Below are positions 24,778-31,314 of a stretch of 36,621 bases of DNA, one piece after another. Under the pieces are notes generated by a model. It did not search any database, had not been told where the DNA came from, and saw nothing but the letters and a program-made list of their open reading frames with translations. Numbering within the stretch: the first letter of the stretch is position 1; each line of letters starts with the position of its first letter. Origin of the DNA: Vulcanimicrobiota bacterium (GTDB taxonomy: Bacteria; Vulcanimicrobiota; Vulcanimicrobiia; Vulcanimicrobiales; Vulcanimicrobiaceae); the NCBI GenBank assembly GCA_003164495.1, contig PLTN01000058.1, forward strand, positions 6,946 to 43,566. The letters are read 5' to 3'. A program made the translations under genes and the position numbers.

Positions 24778-24795
24778 GGAGTTTTTTGGTATGCT
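24767..24795 (+). promoter_or_regulatory. Predicted sigma70-type promoter of rpsT
   Basis: A -35-like TTGTCG and a -10-like TATGCT are separated by exactly 17 bases in the short gap after rsgA. Each matches the consensus at four of six positions. Transcription would begin near 24802, giving an rpsT leader of about 50 bases. Confidence 0.5.
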
Positions 24796-24852
24796 GAGCG
24801 GCGTGCCCGGACGACTGCGTCCGAGTCGAAATTCTATTGTCCGGAGCCGAAC

Positions 24853-25155
24853 TTGCCCAATATCAAGGCCGCGATCAAGTGGCAGCGCCAAACCGAACGC
24901 CGTACGCTGCGGAACCTCGACCTCAAAACGCGTCTGAAGACGCTGTTCAAGAAGGCCAAGGCCAATCCGGAGCAAGCAGGCTCCGTTCAGGCACAGTTCG
25001 ACAAGGCCGCCCGCAAAGGGATCATCCATCCCAACAAGGCCGCCCGCAAGAGCGCCCGCCTGGCCCGCGCGATCCGCACCGCGAAGGCCGCTGCGGCCGC
25101 CGCACCCGTGGCCACCGCCGCTCCGGCCAAGAAGCGGTCCACGAAAAAGGGCTAA
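24853..25155 (+). CDS. rpsT: 30S ribosomal protein S20
   Basis: 100 residues, basic and helical, with the S20 pattern PNIKAAIKWQRQTERRTLRN, RLKTLFKKAK, and KGIIHPNKAARKSARLARAI. The last ~20 residues are an alanine-rich and lysine-rich tail longer than in E. coli. It binds 16S rRNA early in 30S assembly. It begins with TTG six bases after GGAG. E. coli rpsT also uses UUG, where the weak start is part of autoregulation by S20; similar control here is an inference. A promoter and an intrinsic terminator flank the gene. Confidence 0.96.
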   Translation: MPNIKAAIKWQRQTERRTLRNLDLKTRLKTLFKKAKANPEQAGSVQAQFDKAARKGIIHPNKAARKSARLARAIRTAKAAAAAAPVATAAPAKKRSTKKG

Positions 25156-25170
25156 TCCCGCCGCAAGAGA

Positions 25171-27069
25171 TCAGCGAAGCCGCTCGGCACCCGAGCGGCT
25201 TTTTTGTTTACGCAGCAACTCGACCGAGCGCTTGGGGTCGATATTGTGCAGACGGCCCCCGTCGCTCGCCGTGGCCCCCGCACGAATCAGCGCGATCGTC
25301 TGCTGCGGCGTGAGCGAGGGGTCGAGCGCGATCAATTTGCCCGCCAGGTTGGTAACGTTTGGCGCCGACATCGACGTGCCCGACATCCGCACGTGCTGCC
25401 CACCCGGGACCGTGCTGTCGACGTGATAGCCGTCGGCGTCGACCAGCACCGTCTTGCCGTAGCTCGAGAAGGAAGCTTCCTTGCCGGCCTGATCGGTCGC
25501 GCCGGCGACCAGCAAATTCGGCAGCGCGAACGAGGCCGGCATCGTTTCGTTGAAGCCCGAGTCCGCATCGGAATTCCCAGCCGAGCAAACGAAGAGAATC
25601 TCGGGCGCGCTCTTCAGCGCCGCATAGAGCCCGGCGCGATCGATCGCAAACAGCTTGGCCGCCATCGCCTTGCGCTCGGCCGCATCCTTGCCGATGTTGT
25701 TTTTCTCGAGCGCGTCCTCGACGCCCGCGGGGCTGCCGCCCCAGCTCATGTTGACGACCCGCACGTGATGCGCCCGGAAATAATCGACGTAGATTTTATA
25801 GTCGGCCACGTCGCGACGCACGAGCGCTTCGGTGGGCGGCGTCGGCACCAGCTTGTAGTCGAATGTCAAGCGGGCAACGACCAGGCGCGCGGCCGGATTC
25901 CCGCGCAACGCGATGCCGGCCACGTGCGTGCCGTGCGCGAATTCCGCAAACATGTTGAGGTCTTGGAAGAACGGTCCGACGTCTGCCGATTTTAGCCTCG
26001 CGAGGCGCTTCTTCACCACGGTCGCTGCCAGGCTGTCGATCGACGACTGCAGGTCGCTGAAACCTTCGAGAAAATCGATCGCGGCCGGATATGCTTCCCG
26101 CTGAGCCGGCGTGAGCGGCGCGAGCGCACCGTGCGTCTTCATGCCGCTCAAGTCGAAGGCCAGACCGTGCGGATCGAATTCTTTCGGCGCGGGATCCGTG
26201 TAGAGCTGGTGCGGGAACATCGTCACGTCGGTGCCCGAATCCCAGATCGCGATGCGCACGGCAGTGAGACCGTCTCCCGCGTGCAGGGTCATCTCGCGCG
26301 CGGCCCAGATGTCCGGCTTGACGACCGTGTGCTGCGCGACGAGGGCGCCGATCACCGCCGAACCCTGCGGCGCGGCCGGGATGACGACGTCGACGATGTA
26401 GCGCGACTGAATGACGAGCGATGCGCTATCGTTGCTGAGCGTGTGCGACTTCGACGCGCCGGGATCGATCCGGGCGGCGATATTGCCGGCCATCATCGCC
26501 GGCGTCAGAATATCGTAGGTGGTTTTGGTTTGCTGCAGCAGCGAACCAACGACGCCCCACGGCAACGGCGCGAGCGCCGCTGCGTACGCCGCTTTGAACG
26601 CGGCTTGATACGCGGGGCCGGAGGTTGCGCCGGCTTGGGACCGGGCGGCGACGATCGCGCGCGTCGTGAGGCCGCTGAGCAGCTTCGCGTCGGGTTTGTC
26701 TTCGAGCGAGCGAATCTGATCGGCCGTCTCGAGTGCCGCGGCGTCCTCGGTCCCCGAGAGGATCTGCAGTTCGAGTTTCTCTTCGAGCAGGCTGCGCAGC
26801 GCGCCGTGATCCCGGATGTCGTAATTCGCCAGCAGCGAATCGATGTCGGACCGCACTTTGGCGGCCAAGAGATCGAAGTTCGGGCGGTCGTCCGCGACCA
26901 ACGCGGACGGTGCGACCGCAATCGGGTAGGTGAACGCCGGCAGATCGGCGGCCGAGTTGACGATCTTCTTGTCCGCGGTCTGAGCACCGGCAGGCAAGGC
27001 CAGCGCCAACGCGCACGCCAGAACGGCAACGAACCGGACCAACAGACGGGTGATCGGTGAAAGCGCCAC
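25171..27069 (-). CDS. S8 family serine peptidase (subtilase), secreted, with long N-terminal extension
   Basis: 632 residues from GTG 27067-27069. The N-terminus SPITRLLVRFVAVLACALAL is a signal peptide ending near PAGAQ. Catalytic triad: Asp277 (IAIWDSGTDV), His379 (FAHGTHVAGIA) and Ser566 (SGTSMSAPNV); oxyanion Asn lies in CSAGNSD. About 250 residues precede the first catalytic residue, longer than a usual propeptide, and a ~100-residue stretch separates Asp and His. I do not recognise the extension; it is helical and alanine-rich. It lies 43 bases after priA on the same strand. Its last codons contain the rpsT terminator hairpin. The ribosome-binding site is weak, and the upstream open frame has no better start. 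Confidence 0.88.
   Translation of the reverse strand: MALSPITRLLVRFVAVLACALALALPAGAQTADKKIVNSAADLPAFTYPIAVAPSALVADDRPNFDLLAAKVRSDIDSLLANYDIRDHGALRSLLEEKLELQILSGTEDAAALETADQIRSLEDKPDAKLLSGLTTRAIVAARSQAGATSGPAYQAAFKAAYAAALAPLPWGVVGSLLQQTKTTYDILTPAMMAGNIAARIDPGASKSHTLSNDSASLVIQSRYIVDVVIPAAPQGSAVIGALVAQHTVVKPDIWAAREMTLHAGDGLTAVRIAIWDSGTDVTMFPHQLYTDPAPKEFDPHGLAFDLSGMKTHGALAPLTPAQREAYPAAIDFLEGFSDLQSSIDSLAATVVKKRLARLKSADVGPFFQDLNMFAEFAHGTHVAGIALRGNPAARLVVARLTFDYKLVPTPPTEALVRRDVADYKIYVDYFRAHHVRVVNMSWGGSPAGVEDALEKNNIGKDAAERKAMAAKLFAIDRAGLYAALKSAPEILFVCSAGNSDADSGFNETMPASFALPNLLVAGATDQAGKEASFSSYGKTVLVDADGYHVDSTVPGGQHVRMSGTSMSAPNVTNLAGKLIALDPSLTPQQTIALIRAGATASDGGRLHNIDPKRSVELLRKQKSRSGAERLR
25178..25205 (+). 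terminator. Intrinsic terminator of rpsT
   Basis: A perfect 10-base stem (AGCCGCTCGG and CCGAGCGGCT) with a three-base CAC loop is followed by TTTTT and GTTT. It lies 22 bases after the rpsT stop and inside the last codons of the convergent subtilase gene. The run of T is only on the plus-strand side. Confidence 0.92.
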
Positions 27070-27112
27070 GACCGCACGTTGCTCGACGCTGCCGCGGCCT
27101 CCCTGCCCCCGC

Positions 27113-29500
27113 TCACGCCTCGAACGTAACGACCAAGCGCGTGTCTTTGGAACGCGCAGCTTCGGGCAGAACGCGGCTGCGCAACGCATCGCGCAGCGCG
27201 TCGAGTTCGCGCGTCTTGACGGCGATGCGATACCGCCACTCGTCGTTCAACCGCGCCAGCGGATAGGTGGCCGGCCCCAACACTTCCCAGCGATCGTCCG
27301 CGCGCAGCAACTCGGCGTAGCGCTCGATCGCGGACTCAACGCTCGCGCGGCTGCGGCCCATCACGCCGGCAAACACCAGCCTCACGAACGGCGGCCACTG
27401 CAGCGCGCGGCGTTCCGCCAGCTCCTGCTGCGCGAATCCTTCGTAATCGTGTTTTGCGGCGAACGCAATCGCCGGATGCGCCGCGCTGTACGTTTGGATG
27501 AAGGCTTCGCCGGCCCGCGCACGGCCGCTGCGTCCGCAAACCTGCACCACGACATCGAAGGTGCGTTCGGCCGCGCGATAGTCGGCCACGTGCAGATCCA
27601 GGTCGGCCGCGATCGCGCCGACCAAGGTCACTTCCGGAAAATCCAAGCCTTTGGCGACCATCTGCGTGCCGACGAGGACGTCGGCTTCGCGCGCGAAGCG
27701 ATCGAGCAGCCGCGCGTGATCGCCGATGCGCGTCGTCGTGTCGGCATCCATGCGCACGACGCGCGCCGACGGGAACAGCGCTTCCACCTCGGCGGCGACC
27801 CGCTGCGTACCGACGCCGTACGGCGCGATCGGGCCGAGCCCGCACGACGCACAGATGTCCGGGATCGGTTGCTGCGCGTCGCAGTAGTGGCAGCGCAGCC
27901 GGCCTTCGTCGCGGTGCACGACGAGCGAGGTCGAACAACGCTCGCAGTTGGGTACGTAGCCGCACGCACGGCAGAGCACGAAACGTGCCGCACCGCGCCG
28001 GTTGACGAACAGGACGCTCTTCTCCCCGCGCTCGAGCCGCTCGCCGATCGCGGTTACCAGCCGCGTGCTGAAGATCCGGTTGCTGCCGGCTTCGAACTCG
28101 CGCGCCATGTCGATGATGTGTGTCTCCGGCAGCGGTTGCGCGGTGGCCCGTTCGCGCAACCGCACGAGCGGAAAACGTCCGGCCTTGGCGCGCGCATAAT
28201 CTTCGAGTGCGGGCGTGGCACTCCCCAGCACCAGCACGCCGCCGGCGCGGCGCATGCGTTCGCGCGCAACGTCGACCGCATGGTAGCGCGGCGTGTTGTC
28301 CTGGCGGTACGACGATTCGTGTTCTTCGTCGACGACGATCATTTGCACGTCCGGCAGCGGCGCGAACACCGCGCTGCGCGCGCCGACGATCACGTCGAGT
28401 TCGCCGCGCGCCGCGGATTGCCACGCGTCGTAGCGTTCGCGTTCGGAGAGGGCGGAGTGCAGGACGGCGACGCGTTCGCCGAAGGCCCGCTCGAAGCGCT
28501 CCGCGGTTTGCGGCGTGAGCGCAATTTCCGGTACCAGCACGATCGCGCGCGCCCCGCGGGCCAGCACGCGTGCGATCGCGTGCAGGTACACGAGCGTCTT
28601 GCCGCTGCCGGTGGCGCCGTACACGAGCAGTTGCGCGTAGGTTCCGCCGTCGGTGGCGGCGGCGATCGCATCGATCGCACCACGCTGTTCGCCGGTCGGA
28701 ACGAGATCGGGCAAGTTGAGCCGCGCGGCGCGGGCGGCTTCGAGCGAGCGCGCCGATTCGATCACCGCGCCGGCCCCGATCGCGCGCCGGATCACCGCGT
28801 CGCTGAAGCCGGCCAGCACCGCATCCGTACGGCGCACCGGGGCGTGCTCGCGCACGTATGCGGCGAGCGCAGCGGCACTGCGCCCGCGGATCGGCGCCGC
28901 ACCGGGTTCGAGGATGCGAATCGTCCGCTCGTTTACCGGCGGGCGCACGAACGTCCGCCGCCGCTCCAACGCGCCGCCGCGCACGAGCGCGCCGATCGCC
29001 GCGATCAGCGCGCGCCGGTCACCGCTGCGGCGCGCTTCGGGATGGCGCAGCAACGCCGCCGGCGAGATGCCGCCGGCGGCATCGTCCCAGAGCAAGCGCA
29101 CGAGACGTTCGGGCACGCTCGGAAAACGGTCGGCCGCGGGGGCTGCCCCGACCGGCACGAACCGCTCGACGACGCGCGGCACCGCGTCGGCCAGCACGAC
29201 GGTGGTCAGCGCTTCGCGCAGCGAGCACAAGTAGGTCTGTGCAACCCAGCGCGCGAGCGCCAGCCCTTCGTCGTCGAAGGCGCGCGGTGCATCGGCGCGC
29301 GCGGCGACGGCACGCAGCTTGATCGCGGCATCGGTGACGTCGCGCTCCGCCGTGACGACGTAGGCAAACACCTCACGCGAACCGAGCGGAACGCGTACGA
29401 TGTCGCCGACGCGCAGCGGCGGTCCGTCCGGGACGCTGTAGGTGAGCGCGCGATCGAAACGGGCCGTGGTCAGGTGAACGAGAACGTCGACGGCCCGCAC
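27113..29500 (-). CDS. priA: Primosomal protein N' (replication restart helicase)
   Basis: 795 residues from GTG 29498-29500. PriA recognises stalled forks and reloads the replicative helicase. N-terminal DNA-binding part (AVDVLVHLTTARFDRALTYSVP), helicase Walker A GATGSGKT near residue 295, DEEH box (VDEEHESS), and a zinc-binding region with CRACGYVPNCERC, CHYC and CASCG. The SVLFVNRRGAARF and FLEVTLVGAIAADLDLH-type motifs of the second helicase lobe follow. The start overlaps the 3' end of the GGDEF gene by 31 bases. The plus-strand 833-residue open frame over the same region is a shadow. Confidence 0.95.
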   Translation of the reverse strand: MRAVDVLVHLTTARFDRALTYSVPDGPPLRVGDIVRVPLGSREVFAYVVTAERDVTDAAIKLRAVAARADAPRAFDDEGLALARWVAQTYLCSLREALTTVVLADAVPRVVERFVPVGAAPAADRFPSVPERLVRLLWDDAAGGISPAALLRHPEARRSGDRRALIAAIGALVRGGALERRRTFVRPPVNERTIRILEPGAAPIRGRSAAALAAYVREHAPVRRTDAVLAGFSDAVIRRAIGAGAVIESARSLEAARAARLNLPDLVPTGEQRGAIDAIAAATDGGTYAQLLVYGATGSGKTLVYLHAIARVLARGARAIVLVPEIALTPQTAERFERAFGERVAVLHSALSERERYDAWQSAARGELDVIVGARSAVFAPLPDVQMIVVDEEHESSYRQDNTPRYHAVDVARERMRRAGGVLVLGSATPALEDYARAKAGRFPLVRLRERATAQPLPETHIIDMAREFEAGSNRIFSTRLVTAIGERLERGEKSVLFVNRRGAARFVLCRACGYVPNCERCSTSLVVHRDEGRLRCHYCDAQQPIPDICASCGLGPIAPYGVGTQRVAAEVEALFPSARVVRMDADTTTRIGDHARLLDRFAREADVLVGTQMVAKGLDFPEVTLVGAIAADLDLHVADYRAAERTFDVVVQVCGRSGRARAGEAFIQTYSAAHPAIAFAAKHDYEGFAQQELAERRALQWPPFVRLVFAGVMGRSRASVESAIERYAELLRADDRWEVLGPATYPLARLNDEWRYRIAVKTRELDALRDALRSRVLPEAARSKDTRLVVTFEA

Positions 29501-30528
29501 GGAACACTGGTTCGTGTCCCGCAAACGAGGGCCCCGTCGAGGCCGAAATAGGAAACCGCGTTGCGCCCGCTCCGCTTGCTATGGTACATAGCCTCGTCGG
29601 CGCGTTCGAGCAGCTCGCTCGGCGTCACGGCATCGGCCGGGTAGGCGGCGACGCCGATGCTCGCGCTGATCGTGACGTCCGCGGGCGCCGCATCCGAACG
29701 CAAGGCCGTGAGATCCAGCGTTGCGATCGCCCGCCGCACCGCTTCGGCGCGTTCGACGGCGCGAGACTTCTCCGTATCGGCAAACACGATGCAGAACTCG
29801 TCACCGCCGTTGCGAGCGACGAGATCCTCGCTCCCGCACGCCGCGCGTAACACCCGTGCCAGCGCGCGCAGCAACGCATCGCCGCCGGCATGTCCGTAGG
29901 TGTCGTTCCAGCGCTTGAAGTGATCGGTGTCGACGAAGAGCAGCGCGACGCGCGCCAACGGCGCGAACCGCGCCCGTTCGATCGCGAGAGCGAGCCGTTC
30001 GCGCAACGCGCGCGGCGAGAGCAAGCCGGTGAGCGCGTCGTATTCGGCACGGCGCAGATACGCTTCGCGTTCGTGGGCCAGCGCGTAGGCAAAACCGGCA
30101 TGGTCGGCGAGCGTGACGATCGCCTCGAGCGTCGCATCGTCGACCGCACACGGCGCAGCGGCGTAAACGACGCTGGCGCCTCCGGCTTCGCGTAAGAGCG
30201 GCACGGCGACCGCGAAAACATCGGCCGGATGAAACCCGCGTGCGCCGCCCTCGCCGATGACGGCACGGTGGCCGCGCGCGAGTGCTTGCGCGGGCAGCGT
30301 GCGCAACTCGCCGCGCGTGATGCGAACGCCGGCGAAGTACATCACCCGCGCACCGGCGGCGGCGACGCACACGAGATCGCCGTCTTCTTCATCGAAGATC
30401 AGCACGGAATCGATCGCGGGCGCAACGCGGCGAATCGCCGCATCGAGTTCGGCCCGCACGTCGCCGACCGAGCGCGTTGCCGCAAGCCCGATGCGCCGCA
30501 CGCCTTCCACGAAGTGCACGAGGTTCAT
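29470..30528 (-). CDS. GGDEF-domain diguanylate cyclase with N-terminal GAF-like domain
   Basis: 352 residues. Residues ~10-150 look like a GAF-type sensor (SVLIFDEEDGDLVCVAAAG; VFAVAVPLLREAGGASVVYA). A linker helix leads to the GGDEF domain at ~160-330, with DALTGLLSPRALRERL, FVDTDHFKRWNDTYGH and intact GGDEF at 241-245, so c-di-GMP synthesis is likely. The inhibitory I-site RxxD normally four residues before LVARxGGDEF is Gly232-Ser-Glu-Asp235 here, so the arginine is missing and product feedback may be lost. It is cytoplasmic: no signal or membrane helices. The crp-family gene lies upstream on the same strand with a hairpin between them. Confidence 0.93.
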   Translation of the reverse strand: MNLVHFVEGVRRIGLAATRSVGDVRAELDAAIRRVAPAIDSVLIFDEEDGDLVCVAAAGARVMYFAGVRITRGELRTLPAQALARGHRAVIGEGGARGFHPADVFAVAVPLLREAGGASVVYAAAPCAVDDATLEAIVTLADHAGFAYALAHEREAYLRRAEYDALTGLLSPRALRERLALAIERARFAPLARVALLFVDTDHFKRWNDTYGHAGGDALLRALARVLRAACGSEDLVARNGGDEFCIVFADTEKSRAVERAEAVRRAIATLDLTALRSDAAPADVTISASIGVAAYPADAVTPSELLERADEAMYHSKRSGRNAVSYFGLDGALVCGTRTSVPCGPSTFSFT

Positions 30529-30541
30529 GCCCCCGTACAGT

Positions 30542-30559
30542 GCCCGGCCCGCGCCGGGC
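30542..30559 (-). other. GC-rich hairpin between the Crp/Fnr gene and the GGDEF gene
   Basis: A perfect 7-base stem, GCCCGGC and GCCGGGC, with a four-base loop fills half of the 39-base gap between the two genes. Read on the minus strand it ends about 13 bases before the GGDEF ATG. There is no T-run. It could block the ribosome-binding site or define a processed 5' end. Confidence 0.45.
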
Positions 30560-30567
30560 GATTCTCG

Positions 30568-31248
30568 TTAGGGAATGAGTGCGCGCAGGCGGTCGGGTTC
30601 GACGATCACGACGTGCGCGGTCCGCATGTCGACGAGCTTATCGTCCCAGAACCGGTTGAGGGTGCGGTTGACGGTCTCGCGCGTCGTCCCGATCATGTTG
30701 GCCATTTCCTGATTGGTCAGGCGCAGCGTGATCCGGGTGCCGTTATCGACGCGTTCGCCGAACTGATCGCTAAGGTTCAGCAGCAGCGAGGCGAGGCGCG
30801 CCCGGATGTCCTGGGACGTGGTCGCGGCGATCAAGGCGTTCGCGGCCCGCAGCCGCTCCGAGAGGGCGATGACGAGCGAACGCCCGATGCGCGGATTGCG
30901 GTCGAGCAAGACCAGGAAGTCGCCCTGGCGGATCGCCCCGACCTCGGTTTCGGTCAGCGTTTTGATCGACGCGCTGCGCAGCGAGGAATCGAACATCGAC
31001 ATCTCGCCGAAGAAATCGCCTTCTTTGAGGATCGAGAGAATCGTCTCGCGGCCGTCAGGTGCGATCCGGCACACAGATACCGATCCCTTGACCAAAATGA
31101 AGAAAGTGTCGCCAGGGTCGCCCTCGCGCACGATGAATTGGTGTTTTCCGTAACGACGGTCGGTGACGGTGGCAGCTACGGCAGCTGCCTCGTCATCCGC
31201 GAAGTCGCGAAAGAGCGGAACGCGTCGGATGGACGCGACGTCGATCAT
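30568..31248 (-). CDS. Crp/Fnr-family transcriptional regulator
   Basis: 226 residues from ATG 31246-31248. Residues ~5-125 form a cyclic-nucleotide-binding-like beta-barrel (GKHQFIVREGDPGDTFFILV; EGDFFGEMSMFD). A long dimer helix leads to a winged helix-turn-helix at ~165-215 (LTNQEMANMIGTTRETVNRT). In true CRP, an arginine follows the SM loop (FFGEMSMFDSSLRSASIK); here Arg is present in SLRSAS but the flanks differ, so cAMP binding is possible but not certain. No Fnr-type Cys cluster is seen. It is divergent from the Ig-like-repeat gene by 66 bases and probably regulates it and itself. Confidence 0.92.
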   Translation of the reverse strand: MIDVASIRRVPLFRDFADDEAAAVAATVTDRRYGKHQFIVREGDPGDTFFILVKGSVSVCRIAPDGRETILSILKEGDFFGEMSMFDSSLRSASIKTLTETEVGAIRQGDFLVLLDRNPRIGRSLVIALSERLRAANALIAATTSQDIRARLASLLLNLSDQFGERVDNGTRITLRLTNQEMANMIGTTRETVNRTLNRFWDDKLVDMRTAHVVIVEPDRLRALIP

Positions 31249-31314
31249 ATCGAGGACGGAGTTTGCATCTTCGTCGCTCGCGCCCTGTAAGATTGGGAGA
31301 CCGAGGAGGTGCCG

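Noticed and set aside
27050-29551. 833-residue plus-strand open frame
   Set aside because: It is fully antisense to priA, arginine-rich and without domain motifs; typical shadow of a high-GC gene.
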